Assembly (NCBI GenBank): GCA_038322235.1
Contig: JBBQFQ010000002.1
Location: 1 to 64,000 of the forward strand
Source of the DNA: SZAS-18 sp038322235
GTDB taxonomy: Bacteria; Verrucomicrobiota; Verrucomicrobiia; Chthoniobacterales; SZAS-18
Length of the DNA: 64,000 nt
Direction: 5' to 3'
The notes beneath the pieces are model-generated. The model did not search any database, had not been told where the DNA came from, and worked only from the letters and a program-made list of their open reading frames with translations. Made by a program: the position numbers and the translations under genes. Shown one piece after another: positions 1 through 8,305 of this stretch; position 1 is the stretch's first letter, and the number at the start of each line of letters is the position of its first letter.

Positions 1-1
1 C

Positions 2-310
2 AAAAGCGTCGAAGTCACCTGCCGCGAGACCGATCACAGTCCCGAGGCCGTCCTGCGCTACAGCACCAACTTCCGCCAGGTCCTCCTCTGCCAGCAACGC
101 GGCTTGAGCGAGGCCGACACCGCTTTTGCCACCAAACTCAGCCTGCGTTTGGTCCAGGAATATTGGCGTCTCATCGCCGACTACCAGAAGGAGCATCCCG
201 CTTGGAAGGAGCAAAGCGGCCAGCCTTGGCTTGCCGCCCTCCTCTCCACCCTCGACGCGGTCGCCCTCCAAGCCAAAAACTCAACTTCCAAAAACCCACC
301 CACCACCTAA
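2..310 (+). CDS. DUF1670-like protein, C-terminal part (5' end outside window)
   Basis: The frame is open from the first bases of the window and ends at TAA 308-310, giving about 102 residues. It reads as H-S-P-E-A-V-x-R-Y followed by a helix-turn-helix-like stretch ending L-S-x-R-L-V-Q-E-Y. This resembles the end of DUF1670 proteins, a poorly characterised family with helix-turn-helix segments often found near mobile DNA. The N-terminus lies outside the window. A TTG at 104 could start a short product, but the coding signal clearly continues upstream of it. The function is unknown; the family call rests on remembered motif similarity only. Confidence 0.55.
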   Translation, partial: KSVEVTCRETDHSPEAVLRYSTNFRQVLLCQQRGLSEADTAFATKLSLRLVQEYWRLIADYQKEHPAWKEQSGQPWLAALLSTLDAVALQAKNSTSKNPPTT

Positions 311-366
311 AATCCCGACCAAGCGGGCACCCGCACGCACCGGACACACGCCCCTATTTTTTTACC

Positions 367-591
367 ATGACCTTGAAGGACCTCCCCCAAATCGAGGCGC
401 TTTCTCCGCTGGAAAATCTTGAGCTCGTCGAGGAGATTTGGAAGAGCGCCGGTGCCGCTTGGGCATCACTGGAGGTCTTGAGCGAGGAGCGCGCGATCTT
501 GGACCAACGCTGGTCCGACTTCCTGCAAAATCCGACGTCCGCGCTCGGCATCGAAGAATTTGACGACAGGGTGCGCACTCTTCGCGGCTGA
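367..591 (+). CDS. Addiction module antitoxin (type II TA, Unstab_antitox-like)
   Basis: This is a 74-residue acidic protein. It contains L-S-P-L-E-x-L-E-L-V-E-E-I-W, then L-x-E-R, then D-Q-R-W, the layout of the short 'addiction module protein' antitoxins that pair with ParE/RelE toxins. The ATG at 367 is chosen because translation further upstream runs through low-complexity sequence with no family similarity. Its final base is shared with the ATG of the toxin gene, so the two are translationally coupled. The antitoxin would bind the toxin and autoregulate the operon. The gene itself looks intact although its toxin partner does not. Confidence 0.7.
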   Translation: MTLKDLPQIEALSPLENLELVEEIWKSAGAAWASLEVLSEERAILDQRWSDFLQNPTSALGIEEFDDRVRTLRG

Positions 592-896
592 TGACCGTCC
601 TGATCCTGCCCGCCGTTGTGCACGACGTGGCGGAGACCGCTACGTGGTACGACCAGAACGGATGGGTCGGACTCGGAGACCGGTTCATCGAGGCCTTTCG
701 AGGCAGTGTGCCGCGAATTCGAGCGAGCGGGTCGGCGCATCGAGTCGTCTATCTCGAATTCCGTCGAATTCTCATCTAACCATTCCCATACGGCCTGTAT
801 TACCGGCTCCACGAGGGGACGTGGATCATCGCGTTGGTGATGCACGCGGCCAGGCGACCGGGACTCACCCGGAAGCTCTTGCGTGAGCGGTTTTAA
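591..896 (+). pseudogene. ParE/RelE-family toxin interrupted by an in-frame stop
   Basis: The ATG at 591 opens a ParE-like reading frame (D-V-A-E-T-A-x-W-Y near residues 11-19) that stops at TAA 777-779. The same frame resumes at once and reads P-F-P-Y-G-L-Y-Y-R-L, then W-I-I-A-L-V-M-H-A-A-R-R-P, to TAA 894-896. Read through, the product would be 101 residues, the normal length for this toxin family, with its conserved C-terminal strands. One base change (for example AAA or CAA to TAA) explains the break; no frameshift is needed. The toxin is therefore probably inactive. Its end overlaps by 4 bp the convergent aldehyde dehydrogenase gene. Confidence 0.75.
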
Positions 897-2476
897 ACCG
901 AAGCGATCCCATTCACCAGCCGTGGCACACCCCGCGGATTCGCCGCCTGCAGTTCCGGCGGCAGCATCGCGTCCGGAAATCCCTGGTAGCAGACGAGACG
1001 GGCGAAGCGGTCGATCGCGCGGGTGCCGACGGAGGTCGAGCGCGCGTCGGTCGTCGCGGGAAACGGGCCGCCGTGCACCATCGCCGAGCTCACCTCGACC
1101 CCCGTCGGGAAAGCGTTGAAGACGATCCGACCCGCGCGTTCCGCGAGTCCGGCGAGCATTTCCGCGCACGTCTCTCCTGCGCCTGCGTGGATCGTGGCGG
1201 TCAGACTGCCGTCCATCGCGCGCGCCACGGCGAGCATTTCCGCGGGATCGTCGCATTCAATCGCGAGCGTGGTCGGGCCAAAGATCTCCCCGGCAAGGGC
1301 GCAATTCCGCAGAAAACTGGCCGCATCGGTGGCGAAGAGTGTGGCCTCCGCCCGATGGGCCGCGCCCGCTGCACCCCGCGCCAGAACCCGGACGCCGCTG
1401 GTCGCGAGACGGCGGGCAATGCCGTCTTCGTACGCGGCGTGAATCCCGGCGGTCAGCATGGGCTCGGCCGACGAGCCGGCGAAGGCGGCAGCGAGCCGGA
1501 CGAGGAAGGCCGCCGCGTCCGCTCCGCGGGGCACGACGACGAGCCCCGGATTGGTGCAAAACTGTCCGACCCCGAGCGTGACGGATTGGTGGAGGCCGGC
1601 TGCGATCGCATCCCCGCGCTCGCGGAGCGCACCCGGCAGGAGAAAGACGGGATTCACCGCGCTCATCTCGGCGAAGACCGGGATGGGAATCGTCCGTCGG
1701 CCCGCCAGATGCATCAGCGCGAGGCCGCCCGGCTGGGATCCGGTGAAGCCGACGGCCTGGATGGCAGGATGCGAAACGAGCGCGGCGCCGATCTCGTGGC
1801 CCGCGTCGAAGAGCAGCGAGAACGTCCCCTCGGGAAACCCCGTCTGGGAGACCGCGTCGAGCACCAGCCGGGCCGTCAGTTCCGACGTCCCGGGATGCGC
1901 CGGGTGCGCTTTGACGATCACCGGATTGCCCGCCGCGAGCGCGGAGGCGGTGTCGCCGCCGGCGGTGGAGAAGGCGAAGGGAAAGTTGCTCGCGCCGAAG
2001 ACGGCCACCGGGCCCAGCGCGCGAAGCATCGAGCGGTGATCCGGCTTCGGCAGCGGCTTGCGCTCCGGCTGAGCGGTCTCGATCCGGGCATCGCCCCACG
2101 CCCCGCGCTCGGCGGTCTCGGCGAACATTCGCAGCTGGCCGCAGGTGCGGGCGATCTCGCCCTCGCAACGCGCGAGTGGCAAAGATGTCTCGAGATGTGC
2201 CCGCGCGGCAAGCGCCGCGACATTTGCCTCCAGATTCTGCGCGATCGCGCGAAGCAGTCGGCCGCGATCCGCGCCCGAAGCCGCGGCGAGCGCGGGCGCG
2301 GCCGCCCGCGCCAGCTCAGCGGCATGGTCGAGCTCCGCGAGGCTCGCCGAGTGAAACGCAGGCTCCAGCGCCGCGTCCTGTGCGGTGCTGAAACCCCGCC
2401 AGATCATTCCGCCCGGCGCGCCGGTGCCGGAGCCAAGGAGAGACAGCCCGTCGAGCCGGGGAGGAGTCGCGCTCAC
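893..2476 (-). CDS. 2-oxoglutarate semialdehyde (2,5-dioxovalerate) dehydrogenase
   Basis: NADP-type aldehyde dehydrogenase of 527 residues, probably oxidising 2-oxoglutarate semialdehyde to 2-oxoglutarate, the last step of hydroxyproline breakdown. Visible active-site elements are N164 in G-A-S-N-F-P-F, K189, the F-T-G-S turn at 244-247, the general base E270 in F-A-E-M-S, and the nucleophile C307 in G-Q-F-C-T-N-P. The start is placed at GTG 2476, which overlaps the TGA of the upstream gene in GTGA. The protein then begins just before the family's usual N-terminal L-x-L-x-G segment; the longer reading upstream only translates the neighbouring gene out of frame. It is the last gene of the four-gene operon. 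Confidence 0.85.
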   Translation of the reverse strand: MSATPPRLDGLSLLGSGTGAPGGMIWRGFSTAQDAALEPAFHSASLAELDHAAELARAAAPALAAASGADRGRLLRAIAQNLEANVAALAARAHLETSLPLARCEGEIARTCGQLRMFAETAERGAWGDARIETAQPERKPLPKPDHRSMLRALGPVAVFGASNFPFAFSTAGGDTASALAAGNPVIVKAHPAHPGTSELTARLVLDAVSQTGFPEGTFSLLFDAGHEIGAALVSHPAIQAVGFTGSQPGGLALMHLAGRRTIPIPVFAEMSAVNPVFLLPGALRERGDAIAAGLHQSVTLGVGQFCTNPGLVVVPRGADAAAFLVRLAAAFAGSSAEPMLTAGIHAAYEDGIARRLATSGVRVLARGAAGAAHRAEATLFATDAASFLRNCALAGEIFGPTTLAIECDDPAEMLAVARAMDGSLTATIHAGAGETCAEMLAGLAERAGRIVFNAFPTGVEVSSAMVHGGPFPATTDARSTSVGTRAIDRFARLVCYQGFPDAMLPPELQAANPRGVPRLVNGIASV

Positions 2477-3366
2477 AGCCGGGGGCGCGAAGCGAGCGCT
2501 TCGCGCAGGACGTTTTGGGCGAGCGCGAGATCCTCCCCGGCGAGGGCGAGGCGCGGTCCGCGGACCGTCGACGTCCCCCGCCCGATCTCCGCCTGGACCC
2601 ATTTGATGAGCTGGACAAATTTCGGGACAGTATCCAGTCGCAGGAGCGGCAGAAACCAGGCATACAGCGCCGCCGCCCGCTCGCGGTCTCCGCGCATCGC
2701 CGCCTCGTAGAGCGCCACCGACTCAAGCGGGAACGCATTCACGAGCCCGGCGATCCAGCCGGTCGCGCCGGCGGCGATGCCTTCAACGATGGCATCGTCC
2801 ATCCCGACTAAAATCGTCAGCCGGTCGCCGAGCAGCGCCTTGATCGCCGTGACCCGGCGCACGTCACCGCTCGACTCTTTGACCGCGTGCAGATTTCGAT
2901 GCTCGGCGGCCAGTTCCACGATCTGCGGCGGCGTGAAGTCCGTTTTATACGCCGGTGGATTGTTGTAGAGCATGCAGGAGAGCTTGGTCGCCTTCAATAC
3001 GGCCGCGATATGCGCCTTCATCTCGCGCCAGTCGGAGGTATAAACGTAGGGCGGCAGGACCATCAGCCCTTCGCATCCGATGCGCGCGGCCTCCTTCGCG
3101 AGCGCCACTGCTTCCGCGGTGCTCAGGGCGGACACGCCGAGCACGACCGGCGCGCGCTTGCCCACCGCCTTCACGCACGTCGTCATGAGCGCGCACTTTT
3201 CCGTGAATGACAGCGTCGCCGCCTCCCCGAGCGAGCCACCGCAGACGATACCGGTGCCGCCGCTTTCGATCATCCAGCGACAATGCTTGGCGATCGCAGG
3301 GTGATCGAGCGCTCCGCTCGCGCGGAGATTGGTGGTGATTGCGGGGAGAACGCCGGTCCAGGTCAT
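2473..3366 (-). CDS. DapA-family pyrroline-4-hydroxy-2-carboxylate deaminase
   Basis: TIM-barrel protein of 297 residues in the dihydrodipicolinate synthase/N-acetylneuraminate lyase superfamily. It has G-G-S-L-G-E (43-48), Y134 in L-Y-N-N-P-P, and the Schiff-base lysine K163 in A-V-K-E-S-S-G-D. It lies between a D-amino-acid oxidase-like gene and a 2-oxoglutarate semialdehyde dehydrogenase gene, next to a hydroxyproline epimerase gene. The superfamily member expected there deaminates pyrroline-4-hydroxy-2-carboxylate to 2-oxoglutarate semialdehyde. Dihydrodipicolinate synthase is less likely because there is no lysine-pathway neighbour. The stop overlaps the next start by 4 bp. Confidence 0.8.
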   Translation of the reverse strand: MTWTGVLPAITTNLRASGALDHPAIAKHCRWMIESGGTGIVCGGSLGEAATLSFTEKCALMTTCVKAVGKRAPVVLGVSALSTAEAVALAKEAARIGCEGLMVLPPYVYTSDWREMKAHIAAVLKATKLSCMLYNNPPAYKTDFTPPQIVELAAEHRNLHAVKESSGDVRRVTAIKALLGDRLTILVGMDDAIVEGIAAGATGWIAGLVNAFPLESVALYEAAMRGDRERAAALYAWFLPLLRLDTVPKFVQLIKWVQAEIGRGTSTVRGPRLALAGEDLALAQNVLREALASRPRL

Positions 3367-3396
3367 GTTGATGCGGGGGGCAGGTGAGATTTGAAA

Positions 3397-4659
3397 CTAA
3401 GCGAAGCGATCAGGACCGAGCGCGTCGAGGGGAATGGAAGGCTTCCGGCCGGCCACGACGTCTGCGATGAGGGCGCCGGTGATGGGAGCGAGCGTGACAC
3501 CGAGCATCGCATGGCCGCAGGCCGCGAGGAGATTCGGATGGTTCGCGAAGCGGCCGATGTACGGCATGCCGTCGGGCGAGACCGGGCGCAGACCGAACCA
3601 CGGCTTGATGCCGGCGAAGTCCTCCGCGCGGAATTCGGGGTAGTACGACGGCACGGAATCGATGATCTGGCGGACGCGTTCGGGACGCACGGCGTCGTTG
3701 ATGCCGCTCAGCTCCATCGTTCCGCCAAAGCGGAGCGTCTTTCCCATCGGCGTCACCGCGATCCGCGATTCCACAAAGATCGCCGGGATCCGCGGGGAGA
3801 GTCGGGGAGTCGGGAGGGTGAGGCTGTAGCCTTTGCCCGCCTGCATCGGAAGCGTGACGCGAAGGCCCCGCACGAGAAGCTGGGACCAGGAGCCGCCGGC
3901 CAGCACAAACTCATCCGCGGCGATCTCGCCCGCGGCGATCTTCACAGCCGCGATCCGTCCTCCCTCGGTTCGCCAGCCGGTGATGCTCGTGTCCCAGCGG
4001 AAGGTGACGCCGGCGGCCTCGAGCAGACCTCGGAGCGACGTCATGAATCGCGCGGGGGTCAGATGCGCATCGATCGGAAAAAAGACGGAACCAGCGATGT
4101 CCATCTGGAGCCCACTGCCGTCGAGCGCGGCGGTTTGTTTGGGATCGAGCACGCGGGCCTCCACGCCGAGGCTGTTGGCGAGTCGGGCGAGCTTGTCCTC
4201 GTGTTCCACTCCCTTCTCCGTCCGGCAGAGCATGAGCAGACCTTCCCTCTCCAGCTCAAAGGCGTTTTGCGTCGCATCCGCGAATTCGCCGAAGAGCTCC
4301 CGACTCGCGAGACAGAGATCACGCAGGATCGGGGCCGCGCGGTCCACGTTGGCCTGCGTGCACGAGCGCATGAACTGCCAGCCCCAGCGCATGAAATCGA
4401 GATCAAGCCGCGGCTTCACGTAGAACGGGCTGCGCGAATTCATCATCCATTTGATGCCCATCGCGACCATGCCGGGCGCCGCAATCGGGATCACGTGACT
4501 GGGCGAGATGTAGCCGGCGCTGCCGTTGGCGCAGGAATCGTGACCGGCCGCGAGCCGCTCGACGACGGTCACCCGATGCCCTTCGCGGGCGAGGTAATGC
4601 GCGCAGGACAGACCGAGGATTCCTCCGCCGACGACGACAACGTGTTTTCCGGATGACAT
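3397..4659 (-). CDS. FAD-dependent D-hydroxyproline oxidase/dehydrogenase (DadA/DAO family)
   Basis: Flavoprotein of 420 residues with the dinucleotide-binding G-G-G-I-L-G at 11-16, a central substrate domain, and the C-terminal G-x-x-M-L-G-V-T-L-A-P-x-T-G loop that contacts FAD in D-amino-acid oxidases of the DadA type. In this operon it should oxidise cis-4-hydroxy-D-proline, the product of the epimerase encoded 5 bp upstream, to pyrroline-4-hydroxy-2-carboxylate. A general D-amino-acid dehydrogenase role cannot be excluded from sequence alone. A short direct motif rich in A and C (AAATCTC on the minus strand) lies in the 30-bp gap to the next gene. Confidence 0.82.
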   Translation of the reverse strand: MSSGKHVVVVGGGILGLSCAHYLAREGHRVTVVERLAAGHDSCANGSAGYISPSHVIPIAAPGMVAMGIKWMMNSRSPFYVKPRLDLDFMRWGWQFMRSCTQANVDRAAPILRDLCLASRELFGEFADATQNAFELEREGLLMLCRTEKGVEHEDKLARLANSLGVEARVLDPKQTAALDGSGLQMDIAGSVFFPIDAHLTPARFMTSLRGLLEAAGVTFRWDTSITGWRTEGGRIAAVKIAAGEIAADEFVLAGGSWSQLLVRGLRVTLPMQAGKGYSLTLPTPRLSPRIPAIFVESRIAVTPMGKTLRFGGTMELSGINDAVRPERVRQIIDSVPSYYPEFRAEDFAGIKPWFGLRPVSPDGMPYIGRFANHPNLLAACGHAMLGVTLAPITGALIADVVAGRKPSIPLDALGPDRFA

Positions 4660-4664
4660 GAAGA

Positions 4665-5603
4665 TTAGCGGATCCCCCAGCAGAACGGATCCGCCGGATC
4701 AAGTACCAGGCTGGCCTCCGACGTAATGTAGGCGCGGCCGGTGATGGATGGTCGCACGAGTCCCTCGGCCGGATCAAGCCAGGCAAAGCGACCCGTGAAA
4801 CGACTCCCGATCACGCTCTCCTGCACCCAGGGCTCGCCTTCGGCGAGCGCGCCATCGGCCGCGAGACACGCGAGTTTCGCGCTTGTGCCGGTGCCGCACG
4901 GAGACCGGTCGTACGCGCCGCCTGGGCAGAGCACAAAGTTCCGGCTCTGCGCTCCAGCGGTCTGCGGCGGACCGAAGAGTTCGACGTGGTCGATCTCCGG
5001 AAATCCCTGCTCGTCGAGCGCCCGCCGCACCTGACGGGCGTAGTCGTCCAGCGCGCGGAGATTTCCGAGCGCGAGTTCGAACCCATGATCCTTCACGAGG
5101 AAAAACCAGTTTCCACCCCAGGCGACGTCGCCGCGTACCTCTCCCCCGCCCGGCATCGTCACCACGATGTCCTTGCGCGTTCGACGACTCGGTACGTTGG
5201 CGATCGTGACGTCGCCGTCGGCCAGGCGCGTGGCTTCGACCGGGCCGACCGGCGTGTCGATCCGGATGGTGCCCGCCCCGATCGACCCGAGGTGCGCGAG
5301 AGTCTCGACGAGCCCAATGGTGCCATGTCCGCACATCCCGATGACCCCGATGTTGTTGAAGAAGATCACGCCGAAGCGACAGCCATCTTCGTGGGGCGGA
5401 ACGAGCAGCGCTCCGACCACGGGATCCGAGCCGCGCGGCTCATTCACGATCGCGCTGCGGTAACGATCAAACTCGGCGCCGAAGCGCGCGGCGCGCTCGG
5501 CCAGCGGGCCCGTGCCGAGATCCAGTCCGCCCTCGACCACCACGCGGGTCGGCTCACCGCCGGTGTGGGAATCGATGACGCGAATGCGCGGGAGTTCGGG
5601 CAC
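4665..5603 (-). CDS. 4-hydroxyproline 2-epimerase (proline racemase family)
   Basis: Protein of 312 residues with the two-base proline racemase active site. C91 lies in M-C-G-H-G-T-I-G and C236 in S-P-C-G-T-G-T-S-A. Both thiols are present, which supports epimerase activity; trans-3-hydroxyproline dehydratases of the same fold have Thr in the second position. It would convert trans-4-hydroxy-L-proline to the cis-D form and is the first gene of the operon. The start is taken as GTG 5603 (P-E-L-P-R-I-R-V-I-D-S-H-T-G-G), with GTG 5618 as an alternative. Extending further would run into the neighbouring GNAT gene. No transporter or regulator for the pathway is visible nearby. Confidence 0.85.
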   Translation of the reverse strand: MPELPRIRVIDSHTGGEPTRVVVEGGLDLGTGPLAERAARFGAEFDRYRSAIVNEPRGSDPVVGALLVPPHEDGCRFGVIFFNNIGVIGMCGHGTIGLVETLAHLGSIGAGTIRIDTPVGPVEATRLADGDVTIANVPSRRTRKDIVVTMPGGGEVRGDVAWGGNWFFLVKDHGFELALGNLRALDDYARQVRRALDEQGFPEIDHVELFGPPQTAGAQSRNFVLCPGGAYDRSPCGTGTSAKLACLAADGALAEGEPWVQESVIGSRFTGRFAWLDPAEGLVRPSITGRAYITSEASLVLDPADPFCWGIR

Positions 5604-5632
5604 TCGACATCTTAGCACGCGTTCCGCGCGCG

Positions 5633-6289
5633 TCAGGGGCCGGGCAGAGCGCTGGTCCGCCACTCGCTCCAGTCGAACCATTCCAGTCCGGCGAACTGCT
5701 TCTTGTAATCGTAGAAGGACGGCTCGTGATACGCGTAGCCGAGATGGAGCCAGCGACACCCCGCGGCTCGCGCCGATTCGATTTCCCAGAGCAGCGTGGC
5801 GATCCCGAGGCGGCGGCGCGATTCGGCCGGATCAAACATCCCGTAGATGCTCGAGAACGCCGCGACTCCGATGCCCACGTAGCTGGCGGCGATGAGGCGT
5901 CCTCGCACGTCGCGGACCCCGAGTTCCCGCACCGCGCAGGGCACGTCCCACTCGACCCCACCGCCCAGAAACGTCTCGAGTGACTCCGGAATGTTTTCGC
6001 GAAAGCGCCCCGCGTGCGCCGCAAACATTTCGTGCCGGCGGGCGTCGAGCTCGACCCGACCGAGAGCCCAGGTGAGGTCGGCATTTCGCCGGAGCGTGCG
6101 GCGCTGGCTCTCGGACGGTGTGAAACGCTCCAGCTCGATCCGGAGCGGAAGCACGTGCCGGACGGCGCCGTCCTCCGCCTCCGTCTCGGAGTAGCGAAAA
6201 AACATCGGCCCAAAATGCCGCCAGCCCCCGGACCAGAGGAGGTCCATCTCCTCCGGTCCGCGGTGAAGGTCGAAAAAGACTTCGTTCAT
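5633..6289 (-). CDS. Short arginyl-transferase (ATE/Bpt C-domain)-like GNAT protein
   Basis: Protein of 218 residues starting at ATG 6289 (M-N-E-V-F-F-D-L-H-R-G). The second half carries G-I-A-T-L-L-W-E-I (162-170), L-H-L-G-Y-A-Y-H-E-P (181-190) and Y-D-Y-K-K-Q-F (193-199). These match the C-terminal GNAT fold of aminoacyl-tRNA:protein transferases, which attach Arg or Leu to protein N-termini. The cysteine-rich N-terminal domain of full-length Bpt/Ate1 is absent, so aminoacyl transfer is unproven; another aminoacyl-tRNA-using acyltransferase is possible. It is divergent from the GT9 gene across 55 bp and lies 30 bp upstream of the hydroxyproline operon in the same direction. Confidence 0.55.
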   Translation of the reverse strand: MNEVFFDLHRGPEEMDLLWSGGWRHFGPMFFRYSETEAEDGAVRHVLPLRIELERFTPSESQRRTLRRNADLTWALGRVELDARRHEMFAAHAGRFRENIPESLETFLGGGVEWDVPCAVRELGVRDVRGRLIAASYVGIGVAAFSSIYGMFDPAESRRRLGIATLLWEIESARAAGCRWLHLGYAYHEPSFYDYKKQFAGLEWFDWSEWRTSALPGP

Positions 6290-6344
6290 CGAGGATGGCG
6301 CGGCATCGGTTCTTTGGATAAGAATTGCGTCCCGTCCATCGCGA

Positions 6345-7355
6345 ATGCCGAAACCGAAACTCCTCGTCGCCGAATTGTGGGGCATCGGCGATCTCGTGAT
6401 GGCGACCGGGTTCCTCGCGGCCGCTCGCGCGCGGTTCCAGGTCACGCTGCTCGGCAAACCCCACGCTCGCGCGCTGCTGGAGCCGATGTTTCCCGACCTC
6501 CACTTCATCTCGTGGGACGCGCCGTGGACCGTTTTCTCCGGGAAGTACCGCCTCTCGCGTTGGGACTGGCGCGCGCTCGGCGGCGTCCTTCGGACATTGC
6601 GACGCGAGCGCTTCGACGTGGCCCTCTCCGCCCGCCTCGGCGACCCGCGCGACCATCTGCTCCTGCGTCTGGCGGGCATCCCCCGGCGCCTCGGCTTTCC
6701 GCATCGGCGAGCCCGCGCGCTGCTCACCGACCCCCTGCCCGCGGCGGCGAATGGCCGACACATCGTCGAGGACTGGCGCGCCCTCGCGCAGGCGCTCGAG
6801 CTGAATGCGCCCCTCGAGCCCCGCCTCGATGCCACTCGCTACCCAGATCCTCCCGCGCGGGAAACGTCGCGCCCGTCCATCTGTCTGCACACGGGGGCGC
6901 GCATCCCGGTCCGCCGCTGGCCGGAGGAGAAATTTGCCGACATCATCCACCGGTTGCGGGCGCGCTTTGACTTCGAGCTCGTCCTGATTCCCGATCCCGA
7001 TGGCTACGGCCTCGGCCTCGCGACCCTCGCCGACCGCGTCATCCCGAAACTGTCCCTGCCCGAGCTCGTCGGCGTCCTCGCGGCCAGCGATGTCCTCGTC
7101 TGCAACGACAGCGCGCCCGGCCATCTCGCCGCCGCGTGCGGCACGCCGGTGGTGACCTTCTTCGGGCCGACGGATCCGGTTCGCTACCGGCCGTGGGGCG
7201 ATGGGGTCCACGTCGTCATCCGGGACATCTGTCCGTTCCGTCCCTGCTTTGACTACTGCCGTTTCCCGGAACCGCATTGCTTGACCCGGCTCGACCCGCA
7301 AGACACATGGCCGGAGGTCGAGGCGTTCCTCGCCCCCCGTTTGCGCTCCTCATGA
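6345..7355 (+). CDS. Glycosyltransferase family 9 (heptosyltransferase-like)
   Basis: GT-B enzyme of 336 residues. It shows the N-terminal G-I-G-D (13-16), the H-T-G-A-R phosphate-contacting loop near 182, and the C-terminal C-N-D-S-A-P-G-H-L-A motif near 250 typical of ADP-heptose:LPS heptosyltransferases. It probably adds a sugar to a lipid-linked or LPS-core acceptor on the inner face of the inner membrane. Its TGA overlaps the ATG of the following GT2 gene (ATGA), so the two are coupled. The donor sugar cannot be read from sequence. Confidence 0.85.
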   Translation: MPKPKLLVAELWGIGDLVMATGFLAAARARFQVTLLGKPHARALLEPMFPDLHFISWDAPWTVFSGKYRLSRWDWRALGGVLRTLRRERFDVALSARLGDPRDHLLLRLAGIPRRLGFPHRRARALLTDPLPAAANGRHIVEDWRALAQALELNAPLEPRLDATRYPDPPARETSRPSICLHTGARIPVRRWPEEKFADIIHRLRARFDFELVLIPDPDGYGLGLATLADRVIPKLSLPELVGVLAASDVLVCNDSAPGHLAAACGTPVVTFFGPTDPVRYRPWGDGVHVVIRDICPFRPCFDYCRFPEPHCLTRLDPQDTWPEVEAFLAPRLRSS

Positions 7356-8290
7356 TCGAACCCGTCGTCGCCGCCGTCATCGCGACTTACCGCCGCCCGG
7401 CGGAGCTGCGCCGATGTCTCACGGCGCTGGCGGCGGCGGGCCCCGAATTGCGCCTCGTGGTCGTGGCGGACAACGGCGACGATCCCGAGACCGCCGCGGT
7501 GGTCGCGAGCTTTGCCCCGCTCGCGGAACGTCTCGCGATGCCCGCGAATCTCGGGGCAGGCGGCGGTCTCCGCGCCGCGATGAAGCGCGCCGTCGCCGTC
7601 CAGGGACCCCGGCTCACGCATTATCTCATCCTCGATGACGACACCGAACTGCCAGCCGGTTCACTGACCGTCCTGCGCGAAGCGATGGGGGCGGCGCGCG
7701 CCGATCTCGCCTCTCCGCTGATCGAGGACGGGTCGGGCCGACTCGGCTGGTTCCCGGGTCTGAACGAGAGCGCCGCGTGGTCCGCCGTGAAGGCGGCGCG
7801 AACGCCGGAGGAGTACTTGGCGCGTGCCGGCGGGGAGCCCGTCGCGTTTTCGTGGAGCACTTTCGTCTGCCTGCTCGCGACCGCGGCGGCGATCCATACG
7901 GTCGGCTGGCCCCGGGACGATTTCTGGGTGCGGGGTGAGGACCTCGAATACAGCCTTCGCCTGACCAATCTCTATCGCGGCGTCTTCGTGCCCGCGGTCC
8001 GCGTCCGTCACCTTCCTCCCGCGCTGGCCGGGGCCGATTCCGCGGCGCGGGCCGAGCGCTGGAAGATTCTCGCGATGCTCCAAAACAGCGCATTTCTTTG
8101 CTCCCGAGTCTCACACGGACGCCGCCTCGCGTGGCATCTTCCGGGCAATGTGGCGCGCTTTCTCGCGTCCCCCGCCGGCGGCGTGGGAGCGCTCGGTCCC
8201 GCGATCCGGGCCTTGTGGAATGGTCTCATCCGCGGCCGCCCGGCAGGCGTCGCCGGGTTCGATGGCTTCAAACGGCGCGCGGGCCAGTAG
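7352..8290 (+). CDS. Glycosyltransferase family 2
   Basis: GT-A enzyme of 312 residues opening with V-A-A-V-I-A-T-Y-R-R-P. The metal-binding D-D-D lies at 95-97 (I-L-D-D-D-T-E-L), and W-V-R-G-E-D-L-E-Y at 192-200 supplies the catalytic acidic pair. The W-x-x-G-E-D arrangement recalls galactofuranosyl- and rhamnosyltransferases, but the sugar is not determinable here. The ATG at 7352 overlaps the preceding stop; the upstream extension is only that gene read in another frame. It is the second gene of a two-gene unit. Confidence 0.85.
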   Translation: MIEPVVAAVIATYRRPAELRRCLTALAAAGPELRLVVVADNGDDPETAAVVASFAPLAERLAMPANLGAGGGLRAAMKRAVAVQGPRLTHYLILDDDTELPAGSLTVLREAMGAARADLASPLIEDGSGRLGWFPGLNESAAWSAVKAARTPEEYLARAGGEPVAFSWSTFVCLLATAAAIHTVGWPRDDFWVRGEDLEYSLRLTNLYRGVFVPAVRVRHLPPALAGADSAARAERWKILAMLQNSAFLCSRVSHGRRLAWHLPGNVARFLASPAGGVGALGPAIRALWNGLIRGRPAGVAGFDGFKRRAGQ

Positions 8291-8305
8291 CAATCACTTT
8301 AGCCA

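Noticed and set aside
893..2602. Start of the aldehyde dehydrogenase at 2602
   Set aside because: The first 42 residues would be a basic, unconserved frame lying on the neighbouring deaminase gene; GTG 2476 fits the family N-terminus and a GTGA overlap.
1073..2710. Long plus-strand open frame (545 aa) antisense to the aldehyde dehydrogenase and deaminase genes
   Set aside because: It is rich in Arg, Gly and Ala with no conserved motif. GC-rich antisense strands routinely stay open, while the minus strand has full active-site motifs.
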